Numbered from the stretch's first letter, positions 53,761-61,608 are shown. The stretch: 64,000 nt of DNA from an uncultured Bacteroidota bacterium (GCA_902786595.1 CADADB010000004.1:62001-126000), one strand, 5' to 3'. Program-made: numbers and translations. Notes: generated by a model from the sequence alone, not told the origin.

Positions 53761-53941
53761 CTGTGTCCATTTTTTTAAATTTTCTCCGAAATAATCTCCA
53801 AATGTGTTTTTTTTGAAAAGAGGCAATCTAAACCCATATAACAACTTTGTCTATTTTTATCTCTCTAATTACAATAAAGCTATCGCAAATGGTAACTTAT
53901 GACAAAATCACAAGAGACGATTTTTGTACAGTTTGATTTCG

Positions 53942-53949
53942 TATCTTTG
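53942..53949 (+). promoter_or_regulatory. Upstream -7 box (TATCTTTG) before higBA
   Basis: TATCTTTG followed by GCC, 80 bases before the higB ATG. Together with the box at 54006 it makes two possible tandem promoters. Confidence 0.55.
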
Positions 53950-53978
53950 GCCGTGAAAAATTTAAACACGAAAACAAG

Positions 53979-54013
53979 AAAATTCCCAATATTAGGAATT
54001 TTTATTATTTTTG
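53979..54013 (+). promoter_or_regulatory. higBA promoter with overlapping palindromic operator
   Basis: AAAATTCC (53979-53986) and GGAATTTT (53995-54002) form a perfect inverted repeat with an 8-base centre. The -7 box TATTTTTG (54006-54013) starts 4 bases later. The palindrome covers the -33/spacer region, as expected for autoregulation by HigA. Confidence 0.7.
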
Positions 54014-54028
54014 CAAACTCTCAAAACA

Positions 54029-54343
54029 ATGAACATATCATTTGAAGATGTTGAATTAGAAAAACTTATAACGACTCACAATAGCAAAAGGTACAAAAAA
54101 TACACCCGAGACAAGAAATTCTTATGGGCTTTAGACCGTGTGTTTAACGATTTGCAGGGTGTTGCCAAGTGCAGCGACTTGAAACAGTTGAGCTATCTGC
54201 ATTACGAGCAGCTCAGGAAAATTGGATTGAGCTCAGTGAGAGTGATGAATGGAAGAGTAGAACGGCTTTTGTTTCAGGAATTGGAAAATGGAATAAGAAT
54301 AACCGTCATAGAACTTGATGAATCACACTATGGACAACGATAA
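54029..54343 (+). CDS. higB: HigB-type toxin (RelE/ParE superfamily)
   Basis: A 104-residue protein. The start ATG at 54029 is preferred to a TTG at 54011 that lies in the -7 box. The pattern matches RelE-like HigB toxins: helix FLWALDRVFNDLQGV, SYLHYEQLRKIGLSSVRV, and the C-terminal strand RITVIELDESHYG. Such toxins cleave mRNA on the ribosome. Toxin-before-antitoxin order is typical of hig loci. The end overlaps higA. Confidence 0.82.
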   Translation: MNISFEDVELEKLITTHNSKRYKKYTRDKKFLWALDRVFNDLQGVAKCSDLKQLSYLHYEQLRKIGLSSVRVMNGRVERLLFQELENGIRITVIELDESHYGQR

Positions 54344-54668
54344 CAGAATCACAGCTTTCCGGGCGGTGCATCCCGGAGAAACACTTGCCGAGGAGCTGAA
54401 AGAGCGCGGCATCAAACAAAAAGAGCTGGCCAAAGCAATAGGCATCCAGCCCAGCCATCTGAACGAGCTTATCAAGGGCAAGCGCAGTTTCACCACCGCA
54501 GTGGCGATGGCACTGGAAAAGGAGTTGGGCATTCCTTACGATTTCTGGATGCGCCTGCAATACGGCTACGAACACGACTGCCTTGTCATTGCCCAGCGCG
54601 AAGTGGAAGAGCAACAGCGCACCCGACGCGAGCCACCCCTTTTGAACAAGGTGGCCACAATCCTTTAA
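54330..54668 (+). CDS. higA: HigA-type antitoxin (HTH)
   Basis: A 112-residue protein. AVHPGETLAEELKERGIKQKELAKAIGIQPSHLNELIKGKR split at the helix turn is the classical HigA/VapI HTH region, followed by FTTAVAMALEKELGIPYDFWMRLQ. It neutralises HigB and represses the operon, probably at the palindrome 53979-54002. ATG 54330 is the likely start; ATG 54318 is also possible. Both overlap higB. Confidence 0.9.
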   Translation: MDNDNRITAFRAVHPGETLAEELKERGIKQKELAKAIGIQPSHLNELIKGKRSFTTAVAMALEKELGIPYDFWMRLQYGYEHDCLVIAQREVEEQQRTRREPPLLNKVATIL

Positions 54669-54714
54669 TATCGACAGAGAAACCGACAACCCTAACGGCT
54701 CTTCATCGTTTTGT

Positions 54715-55056
54715 TCATGCCCGAGGTTTAAAATACACCACCTGATTCGGGAAATCGATCACCACCTCGCCCATGTATTGCAGCAGCCCGAAACCGAAAT
54801 AGCCAATGACGTCCTTGCCGTAGTGGTTATCCACAAAAGTGCTGTCCAACCACACGAAAGGGGCCGCGCAGTCGTAAACCAACCTGACAGGCAGACTATC
54901 GTTCAAGAAGGCATCCACGTAGATGTGCGGAGTGTAGGTATGGAAGCGGAAGGGGTGCTTTTGAACAGAAGTCCCGTTCGCACCGCTCCAGCTTGGCTGA
55001 CCGATGCCGGCCAGCACACTTCCTAAGAAAACGATGATAATGAGGTAGTTTTTCAT
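54715..55056 (-). CDS. Small exported aspartyl-protease-like protein, shortened
   Basis: A 113-residue protein with signal peptide MKNYLIIIVFLGSVLAGIGQ. The middle (HIYVDAFLNDSLPVRLVYDCAAPFVWLDSTFV over 30 residues) resembles the active-site strand of retropepsin-like proteases, but the expected DTGA reads DCAA. The end (DVIGYFGFGLLQYMGEVVIDFPNQVVYF over two strands) resembles the C-terminal part of the same fold. The central region of the usual, much longer protein is missing. It lies downstream of the BlaR1-like gene on the same strand, 98 bases away, and is convergent with higA. Confidence 0.55.
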   Translation of the reverse strand: MKNYLIIIVFLGSVLAGIGQPSWSGANGTSVQKHPFRFHTYTPHIYVDAFLNDSLPVRLVYDCAAPFVWLDSTFVDNHYGKDVIGYFGFGLLQYMGEVVIDFPNQVVYFKPRA

Positions 55057-55154
55057 TACTTATTGCAATTAAGATTGCATTTCATAATTATCCATAACAA
55101 CATCATTTTTAATAAGATGTTTAACAGCAACTGCTAACTACTAACTGCTAACTA

Positions 55155-56780
55155 TCACTCTACCACCACATCGTTGATGGGAACGGTGTCGATTTGGATG
55201 TGCAAGAAGCGAGGTTCGGATTTCACATCGGAATCGGGCCGATCAATGCTAGTGTAGTTTTTCGACCGCCATCCTCTTGGATCGGTCACAGCAACTTTGA
55301 AATCTTCGCCCGTGGTGAATCCTACCGGCAGACGCAACATGCAACGCACCGGCTCCCCATCCTTGATGGCCGGTTTGCAGGCAGGCGCGGCACGGAAGGC
55401 CTGATTGATTTCCGCCATGATGGCATCAATCATCTGTTGCACAAGCGCATTCCGTGCTTCCTTATCTTCGGGAGCATCCTCTCCGAGATCAAGGTGCGCG
55501 ACAGCCCATCCATCATTGCTATCTTTGCGGCCTTTGAAAGGCACCGTAAACACAACCTCTCCCTTCTTGCCAGCAACATCACCCCAGCTGACACAAGCCG
55601 TATCCAACTCCGTGAAGAGAACTCGTCCATCCTTCTCCACGATAAAACAGACCGTTAAAAGTCCAGACAGATTGTACTTTTTGGCCAATTCGGGGTACTT
55701 CATGCTACCGTAAAGGTTATCGACATACTGTTGGATGCCACCCGGGAACAGCGGCATCGAATCGGGATCCATGCAAACGGGTTCATCTATAACTTTTTCA
55801 ACTTCCTCTTCCACAGCTACTTCCTCCGTTTTCGGATGACAGTTCACCAACAAGAGTCCGGCGATGATGGGGACAAGCGCGAGGAGCCACCACGCGGACA
55901 ATCTGCGTTTTACCGGCTGGCTCATCATCAAAATACGCTTCTTGGTCAGCAAATGACGGAAACTGTTGCCCACGGGCACGAACTTGCCCACGCACAACTG
56001 CTTGTACAGCAGCTCTAAGTAATCGCGGCGCGAGGTTCCGCACGAGAGCACCGCCTCATCGGCCAAATACTCGTGGACGCTGCTCAATTCCCTGGCGTAC
56101 AAGTAAATGACGGGATTGAACCATTGCAGCACCCGCACCGCTTCCGTGAAGAGCAGATCCCACGTGTGACGCTGGCGGATGTGCGTCCGCTCGTGACGCA
56201 GCACCTGCTGCAACTCGCTCTCTGTGAACACTTCCGGATTCACGAACACCGAGCGCAGGAACGAGAACGGAAGGTTGCCGTCGGGCTCGCCCAGCACCCG
56301 CACGCACATATCGCCCGTCGAAAGCTCATCCGACAGCACACTGCGCCGATAGTACCTGAAAGTCTTAAAAAGCTTGACAACCAGCAGAATAAAGGCCACC
56401 CCGCAACCGAGGACGTATCCATACCATATTATATCCTTAAAAGAAAATGTTTTGGCAGTTTCTGTCGTTCCCCTTGTCTCAGTTGTCATATTTGTCATAT
56501 CTGCCGTTGATTCAACAGCCTCAGTTTTTGTTTCCCCAGCCACATCTACTTGAACAACAGCTGGTTCCTGCGTCATCCCAAAATGTTGCGTATAAGGTTG
56601 CGCTACAGCGGTCACACGACTCGGCATCTCAAGAGAGACAAACGGCAGCACCAACGAAAGTGCCAATGTGCCAACAAGATAGAAACGGCGCAAGCGGAAC
56701 AGGTTGCTCCTGCGCAAGGTGGCGGCATACAGCCCGAAAAAGAGGGCGATGGCGACGGCGGAAAAGAGAATCGTTTTCAT
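55155..56780 (-). CDS. BlaR1-like M56 metallopeptidase fused to a TonB C-terminal domain
   Basis: A 541-residue membrane sensor. N-terminal helices (residues 1-20, 33-50, 110-135) lead to an M56 peptidase domain with RHERTHIRQRHTWD (HExxH, about residues 192-196) and SSVHEYLADEAVL, the usual third-ligand region. A further helix (WWLLALVPIIAGLLLVNC, about 295-312) is followed by a TonB-type domain (MPLFPGGIQQYVDNLYGSMKYPELAKKYNLSG over two strands), with a long insertion after it. In BlaR1 the C-terminal part is a beta-lactam sensor; here it is TonB-like. It starts 2 bases after blaI, so the two form a signalling operon. Confidence 0.85.
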   Translation of the reverse strand: MKTILFSAVAIALFFGLYAATLRRSNLFRLRRFYLVGTLALSLVLPFVSLEMPSRVTAVAQPYTQHFGMTQEPAVVQVDVAGETKTEAVESTADMTNMTTETRGTTETAKTFSFKDIIWYGYVLGCGVAFILLVVKLFKTFRYYRRSVLSDELSTGDMCVRVLGEPDGNLPFSFLRSVFVNPEVFTESELQQVLRHERTHIRQRHTWDLLFTEAVRVLQWFNPVIYLYARELSSVHEYLADEAVLSCGTSRRDYLELLYKQLCVGKFVPVGNSFRHLLTKKRILMMSQPVKRRLSAWWLLALVPIIAGLLLVNCHPKTEEVAVEEEVEKVIDEPVCMDPDSMPLFPGGIQQYVDNLYGSMKYPELAKKYNLSGLLTVCFIVEKDGRVLFTELDTACVSWGDVAGKKGEVVFTVPFKGRKDSNDGWAVAHLDLGEDAPEDKEARNALVQQMIDAIMAEINQAFRAAPACKPAIKDGEPVRCMLRLPVGFTTGEDFKVAVTDPRGWRSKNYTSIDRPDSDVKSEPRFLHIQIDTVPINDVVVE

Positions 56781-56782
56781 GA

Positions 56783-57169
56783 CTATTCGGTTTTTGTGGG
56801 TGAATCATCTTGCGGAACGGCATCGATCATCCTGCGGATGTCGTCCAGCTCTTCCAACGTAATATCCTGGTTGTTAGCGAAAAAGGAGACCATTGACTTG
56901 AACGAGTTGTCGAAGTAGTTGCGCACAAAATGCTGCATGAACTCTTCCGAGTACTGTTCCTTGCTCACCAATGGATAGTAGCGGTTCGACTTCCCGAAGG
57001 TCTCGTGCGACACGAACCCCTTCTTTTCGAGAATGCGCACCACGGTCAGCATGGTGTTGTAGGCCGGCTTCGGTTCCGGGAAATTGGCGATGATGTCGGC
57101 GGCGAATCCCTGTTTGATCTGCCACAGCACCTGCATCACCTGTTCTTCTGCTTTGGTTAATTCTTTCAT
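56783..57169 (-). CDS. blaI: BlaI/MecI-family repressor
   Basis: A 128-residue winged-helix repressor. LTKAEEQVMQVLWQIKQGFAADI and AYNTMLTVVRILEKKGFVSHETFGKSNRYYPLV over two blocks are the BlaI DNA-binding domain; the C-terminal helices (SFKSMVSFFANNQDITLEELDDIRRMI) form the dimer. BlaI is removed from DNA by proteolysis triggered by the BlaR1 partner, encoded 2 bases downstream. The transcript has a leader of about 190 bases containing a repeat array and two hairpins. Confidence 0.9.
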   Translation of the reverse strand: MKELTKAEEQVMQVLWQIKQGFAADIIANFPEPKPAYNTMLTVVRILEKKGFVSHETFGKSNRYYPLVSKEQYSEEFMQHFVRNYFDNSFKSMVSFFANNQDITLEELDDIRRMIDAVPQDDSPTKTE

Positions 57170-57193
57170 ATCGTTATATTTTATTGGTTAATG

Positions 57194-57254
57194 TTCATCG
57201 TCACATTCATCGTTCATTTATCGCATCATCGTATCATCGCATCATCGTCATCCG
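57194..57254. repeat. 7/8-base array (ATCATCGC/GTATCATC) in the blaI leader
   Basis: Units such as ATCGCATC, ATCGTATC, ATCGCATC, ATCGTCATC fill the leader between the hairpins and the blaI start. Confidence 0.75.
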
Positions 57255-57274
57255 TCCTATGCGCTATCGCTCAC

Positions 57275-57310
57275 CCTATGCTAACATAGGTCGGGCTTTC
57301 AGCCCTTTTT
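57275..57310. other. Two tandem hairpins with T-run in the blaI leader
   Basis: CCTATG-CTAA-CATAGG (57275-57290) and GGGCT-TTC-AGCCC (57293-57305) stand next to each other, with five T on the plus strand. As no plus-strand gene ends here, this may be a dispersed element rather than a terminator. Together with the array and the promoter it accounts for the 310-base gap 57170-57479. Confidence 0.6.
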
Positions 57311-57367
57311 GAATTAGATTTATATTCATTCTTAATTCTTAATTTTTCATTCTTAATTGAAAACGGC

Positions 57368-57416
57368 GCGGCAAAGATATAATTTATTTTTTAATCACAC
57401 AACGAAAAAATTAGTT
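57368..57416 (-). promoter_or_regulatory. Promoter with BlaI-type operator, blaI-blaR1
   Basis: On the minus strand the -7 box is TATCTTTG (57379-57372) and TTG is 20 bases upstream. The half-palindrome ACGAA-N4-TTAGT (57402-57415) lies exactly where ACTAA-N4-TTAGT lies in the TonB-receptor promoter. Confidence 0.75.
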
Positions 57417-57430
57417 ATATATTGCATTCG

Positions 57431-57459
57431 TTGAGAAAAAAATATTTTTCGTAATTTCG
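57431..57459 (+). promoter_or_regulatory. Promoter of the YARHG gene
   Basis: TTG (57431-57433), 18 bases, then TAATTTCG (57452-57459), 21 bases before the ATG. Divergent from blaI. Confidence 0.6.
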
Positions 57460-57479
57460 CACCGCAAACCAAATCCGTT

Positions 57480-58703
57480 ATGAGAAAACTTATTATTGTC
57501 ATATTCTACTGTCTGTCAACACTTTTCGCCACCGCCAATGACGGTGTCTTCTACGCTTCCGGCAACCAGCTGATACCAATTACCGAGACCGACATCAGCG
57601 TGAGGAAGGAGGTGTTGACCCTCAACCGGGTGGGCGACCACATCGAGGTGACTGTCTATTACGAGTTCTTCAACCCCGTGGGCGAGAAAGAACTGCTGGT
57701 CGGGTTCGAGGCAGAGTCGCCTTACAACAGCAGTCTGGATCCTTTCAAGGTATTCCCGAGACATCCGCACATCCGCAACTTCAAGGTGGCGATGAACGGA
57801 GAACCGCTGACCTTTGAAATCGCCAATGTGCCCCTGAAATACTATGACCATGTCAAAGATACCTTCCTGTCGAATCCGTATTTCAATAACGGGCACATAG
57901 AAACATGGGACAAACAACGGATTACAGACTCCATATACGCCTGGGGCGCGCCGGACCTGCCTACAGACTACGTCTATCACTTCAAAGCGAAATTCCGCCC
58001 AGGGCTAAACATCATCTACCACACTTACGACTTCGACCTTTCTTTCTCTATCGATGAGGAATTCTATTTTCCCTACGTGCTGACCGCTGCCAACCGCTGG
58101 GCCAACCACCAAATCGATGACTTCCTGTTGTTAGTCAATATGGGCGACCGCGAATCTTTCAGCATTGATCCGGATTTTTTTCAAAGTCCTGACGAATGGA
58201 GATTCCTCGGGAAAGGCAAAACCACGACATACTCTTCTTCATACCCTACGAAAAGGGATATCCCTGTTTTCCACGTCCAAGAAGGCAGCCTCGCTTTCCG
58301 AAAGGCCAACTTCCACCCGGAAGGCGAATTGTATCTCACCAAAAGCAACACCATCCATTACTCTTTCGGTGACCCTGACGACGCTCCTTCTTTTACAGAG
58401 ACACTGGCAGAACAATATTATTCCTATTCTGATTTGCTGTCGGCCCTTCGACACGAAATCACGAATTCGCTGATTATTCCATCCGACACCGACTACGAAT
58501 ACAACTACGACACCCTCGTCACCCCCGAGCAGCGCCGCATCCTCAAGAACCTACCTTTCGCCTATCGGGGCTACATCTTCAAAGACAAAGCATTACGAGA
58601 CTATTTCGAATCCACCGACTGGTACCTGCCGAACCCGGAATACGACGGGAAGATGGATGCTTTCAGCGCAGAGGAGAGGAAATGGGTGGAGTTTTGGAAA
58701 TAA
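57480..58703 (+). CDS. Exported YARHG-domain protein (DUF4424-like N-terminal part)
   Basis: A 407-residue exported protein with signal peptide MRKLIIVIFYCLSTLFATA. Residues about 20-330 are beta-rich (DGVFYASGNQLIPITETDISVRKEVLTL over two strands), a pattern like DUF4424. The last 60 residues (RRILKNLPFAYRGYIFKDKALRDYFE, WYLPNPEY) are a YARHG domain, which is thought to act outside the cytoplasm, perhaps on the cell wall; its function is not settled. It starts with a promoter shared back-to-back with blaI. The stop TAA opens an 8-base repeat array. Confidence 0.78.
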   Translation: MRKLIIVIFYCLSTLFATANDGVFYASGNQLIPITETDISVRKEVLTLNRVGDHIEVTVYYEFFNPVGEKELLVGFEAESPYNSSLDPFKVFPRHPHIRNFKVAMNGEPLTFEIANVPLKYYDHVKDTFLSNPYFNNGHIETWDKQRITDSIYAWGAPDLPTDYVYHFKAKFRPGLNIIYHTYDFDLSFSIDEEFYFPYVLTAANRWANHQIDDFLLLVNMGDRESFSIDPDFFQSPDEWRFLGKGKTTTYSSSYPTKRDIPVFHVQEGSLAFRKANFHPEGELYLTKSNTIHYSFGDPDDAPSFTETLAEQYYSYSDLLSALRHEITNSLIIPSDTDYEYNYDTLVTPEQRRILKNLPFAYRGYIFKDKALRDYFESTDWYLPNPEYDGKMDAFSAEERKWVEFWK

Positions 58704-58757
58704 CCCCCTAAACCTTTAACCTCCTAACCTCCTAACCTTCTAACCTTTTAACCCAAC
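58701..58757. repeat. 8-base array TAACCTCC from stop codon to next start codon
   Basis: Units TAACCCCC, TAAACCT, TAACCTCC, TAACCTCC, TAACCTTC, TAACCTTT, TAACCC. The first TAA is the stop codon of the YARHG gene; the next ATG is at 58761. Confidence 0.9.
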
Positions 58758-58760
58758 CAA

Positions 58761-59945
58761 ATGGAATCTATCAAGAAAATCTTCAAAATCGGCTACGGAC
58801 CCTCCAGCAGCCACACTATGGGACCGCACCGCGCGGCCGAGATCTTCAAAGAGAGAACCCCCGACGCCAACGGCTACCGCGTGACCCTTTACGGCAGTCT
58901 GGCGGCCACCGGCAAGGGCCACTTCACCGACAAGACCATCATCGACGCCCTTTCGCCAAAACCCACCGAAATCCTCTGGAAACCCGAAATCCAGCACGAG
59001 TTCCACACCAACGCTATGCTCTTCGAATCGCTCAAGGGTGAGGAAGTGACCGACCAGTGGAAAATTTACAGCATCGGCGGCGGCGAGATTGCGGATGAGC
59101 ACTCCGTGATGGACCACGAAGAGCGCTACGAGGAGAACAGTATGTCGGAAATCGTGAAACTGGTAGAGAAGTACGGTATGAACTTCTGGGAATATGTGGA
59201 AAAGCACGAGGACGCCGACCTTTGGGACTTTTTGGAGGAGCGTTGGAAGGTGATGCAGTCAACCATCGAGAAAGGGTTGCAGAACGACGGGGTGCTACCC
59301 GGCGGACTGTACGTCAAACGGAAGGCCACGCAATATTACGTGAAGGCGCGCAGCTACAAGGCCTCGCTGCAAGGTCGCTGTCTCGTGTCGGCCTACGCCT
59401 TGGCCACGGCGGAGGAGAACGCCTCGGGCGGCAAGATCGTCACCGCGCCCACCTGCGGATCGTCGGGCGTGCTGCCGGCGGTGCTCTACCACCTCAAGCA
59501 CAACCACGACTACAGCGACAAGTTCATCCTGAAGGCGATGGCCACAGCCGGACTCTTCGGAAACATCATCCGCACCAACGCCTCCCTATCCGGAGCAGAA
59601 GTGGGCTGCCAAGGCGAGATCGGCTCCGCGTGCGCTATGGCCGCAGCCGCCGCCAACCAGCTCTTCGGAGGTTCGCCACAACAGATTGAATACGCCGCCG
59701 AGATGGGACTGGAACACCACCTCGGACTTACCTGCGACCCCATCTGCGGTCTCGTGCAGATTCCCTGCATCGAGCGCAACGCCTTCGCCGCCCTCCGCGC
59801 CCTCGACGCCAACCTCTTCGCCATGATGTCCGACGGCAAGCACCTCATCAGCTTCGACAAGGTGGTGAAAACGATGAACCTGACGGGCAAAGACCTGCCG
59901 AGTTTGTATAAGGAAACGGCGATGGGGGGACTGGCGATCGATTGA
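58761..59945 (+). CDS. sdaA: L-serine ammonia-lyase (single-chain, iron-sulfur)
   Basis: A 394-residue serine dehydratase that turns L-serine into pyruvate and ammonia using a 4Fe-4S cluster. The beta-domain start is YGPSSSHTMGPHRAAEIF; the alpha-domain has TAPTCGSSGVLPAVLYHL, GCQGEIGSACAMAAAA and GLTCDPICGLVQIPCIERNAF, with the cysteines that bind the cluster. The chain unites the alpha and beta parts found as two genes in some bacteria. It fits the amino-acid fermentation profile of the window. Confidence 0.94.
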   Translation: MESIKKIFKIGYGPSSSHTMGPHRAAEIFKERTPDANGYRVTLYGSLAATGKGHFTDKTIIDALSPKPTEILWKPEIQHEFHTNAMLFESLKGEEVTDQWKIYSIGGGEIADEHSVMDHEERYEENSMSEIVKLVEKYGMNFWEYVEKHEDADLWDFLEERWKVMQSTIEKGLQNDGVLPGGLYVKRKATQYYVKARSYKASLQGRCLVSAYALATAEENASGGKIVTAPTCGSSGVLPAVLYHLKHNHDYSDKFILKAMATAGLFGNIIRTNASLSGAEVGCQGEIGSACAMAAAAANQLFGGSPQQIEYAAEMGLEHHLGLTCDPICGLVQIPCIERNAFAALRALDANLFAMMSDGKHLISFDKVVKTMNLTGKDLPSLYKETAMGGLAID

Positions 59946-60004
59946 TGACATGAGAGATAAGAGGTTAAGATAATAAGAGGATAAGAAGAGGAACAAGGAG
60001 ATAA

Positions 60005-60049
60005 AAAAGACGTGAGATTTAAGATGATAAACCTCACGTCTTTTCTTTT
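60005..60049. terminator. Two-way terminator between sdaA and gltX
   Basis: AAAAGACGTGAG (60005-60016) pairs perfectly with CTCACGTCTTTT (60033-60044), a 12-bp stem with A-run before and T-run after, so it works for both convergent genes. The DNA before it (59946-60004) is a purine-rich, GATAAGAGG-like degenerate repeat. Confidence 0.9.
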
Positions 60050-60056
60050 ATTCGCA

Positions 60057-60084
60057 ACGTCTTAAGTCTTAAGTCTCAAGTTTA
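60057..60084. repeat. 7-base array at the gltX stop codon (minus strand TAAACTT, GAGACTT, AAGACTT)
   Basis: On the minus strand the gltX stop TAA opens the series TAAACTT, GAGACTT, AAGACTT, AAGACGT. Confidence 0.8.
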
Positions 60085-61608
60085 ACGTCCTTCCTCCGCG
60101 GCAATCGCCGCTTCGGTGCGCTTGCGGGTCTCTTCCACGCCGAGAACGCTGATCATGGTGAAGAGTTCGGGGCCTCGGGCGGCTCCTACGAGACCGATTC
60201 TCAGACTGTTAAGCACAGCTCCCATGTTCCATTCGTTGGCTTTGATGTGCTCCATCACGCGGTCGTGGGCGGCCTGCATGTCGAAGACCTCATCCTGTTC
60301 TAACAGCTGGAGTATGACACGCAATTTCTCGCCAGTGCCTTCTTTCCAGCGCTTCTTCAGATCCTGTGCGCTGTACTCCGTCGGAGCCACGAAGAAGTAA
60401 CCGGCCTGCTCCCAGAAATCAGGTATGAAGTTGAGACGATCCTTGATCAAATCAATGACCTGCAGGAGATAATCTTCCGTATAGGCAATGCCTTTCTCGT
60501 CCAAAATCTTGGCAAAATAAGGTGCCAGTTCCTGCGCGGATTTCATCTGGATATATTCGTGGTTGAACCATTTGGCCTTGTCGAGGGAGAACTTCGCGCC
60601 GGATTTGCTGATTTTCTCCAACGAGAAAAGCTCCACCATCTCGTCAAGGGTGAAGATTTCCTGCTCGGTACCAGGATTCCATCCCAACAATGCCAACATA
60701 TTCACCACCGCTTCAGGCAGATAACCGCTTTCGCGATATCCCGAGGAGACGTCGCCGCTCTTGGGATCGTGCCACTCCAGCGGGAATACCGGAAATCCGA
60801 GACGGTCGCCGTCGCGTTTGCTGAGCTTGCCGTTGCCATCGGGCTTAAGCAGCAGCGGCAGATGCGCGAATTGCGGGGCCTCCCAGCCGAACGCTTTGTA
60901 CAACATCACGTGCAGGGGCGCCGACGGCAACCACTCCTCACCACGGATCACGTGCGTGATCTGCATCGTGTGATCATCTACAATATTGGCCAAATGGTAG
61001 GTCGGCATTCCATCGGACTTATACAGAACCTTGTCATCCAAGAGGTTGGAATTAATCACCACCTCGCCGCGAATCAAGTCGTGGACATGGATGTCGGTGT
61101 TTTCGGGATATTTGAAACGAACCACGTAAGGTGCACCCGACTCTATTCGTGCTTTCGTCTCTTCTGCACTCAGTGTCAGCGAGTTGACCATCGACATACG
61201 AGTGGAAGCATCATATTGGAAGGTCTTCTTCTGACTTTCCGCCTCCTTGCGTTTGGCATCCAGGGCTTCAGGCGTGTCGAAAGCATAATATGCCCAACCA
61301 TCACGCACAAGTTGCTCAGCGTATGGCTTGTACATCGGCTTACGCTCCGACTGTTTATACGGACCGAACTCGCCGCCGATGCCGACGCCCTCGTCGAACT
61401 TGAGTCCGAGCCACTGGAAGGCCTCGATGATGTACTCCTCTGCGCCCGGCACGAAGCGGGTCTGGTCAGTATCCTCGATACGCAGCAGGAAAGTGCCGCC
61501 GTGTTTCTTGGCAAACAGGTAGTTATACAATGCGGTACGCACGCCGCCGATGTGAAGAGGTCCAGTCGGACTCGGCGCAAATCTTACTCTCGGTTTCATA
61601 TTTTCCAT
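60082..61608 (-). CDS. gltX: Glutamyl-tRNA synthetase
   Basis: A class I tRNA synthetase of about 508 residues. It has the HIGH motif in [23 protein letters not shown] and the KMSKS-type motif in [16 protein letters not shown], which is close to the form used by Glu[20 protein letters not shown] is also typical. The start is uncertain among ATGs at 61617, 61608 and 61599; the -7 box (minus strand, 61639-61632) lies upstream of all three, and 61608 gives the usual short N-terminus. It charges tRNA-Glu; whether it also charges tRNA-Gln cannot be told. Confidence 0.93.
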   Translation of the reverse strand: MENMKPRVRFAPSPTGPLHIGGVRTALYNYLFAKKHGGTFLLRIEDTDQTRFVPGAEEYIIEAFQWLGLKFDEGVGIGGEFGPYKQSERKPMYKPYAEQLVRDGWAYYAFDTPEALDAKRKEAESQKKTFQYDASTRMSMVNSLTLSAEETKARIESGAPYVVRFKYPENTDIHVHDLIRGEVVINSNLLDDKVLYKSDGMPTYHLANIVDDHTMQITHVIRGEEWLPSAPLHVMLYKAFGWEAPQFAHLPLLLKPDGNGKLSKRDGDRLGFPVFPLEWHDPKSGDVSSGYRESGYLPEAVVNMLALLGWNPGTEQEIFTLDEMVELFSLEKISKSGAKFSLDKAKWFNHEYIQMKSAQELAPYFAKILDEKGIAYTEDYLLQVIDLIKDRLNFIPDFWEQAGYFFVAPTEYSAQDLKKRWKEGTGEKLRVILQLLEQDEVFDMQAAHDRVMEHIKANEWNMGAVLNSLRIGLVGAARGPELFTMISVLGVEETRKRTEAAIAAEEGR

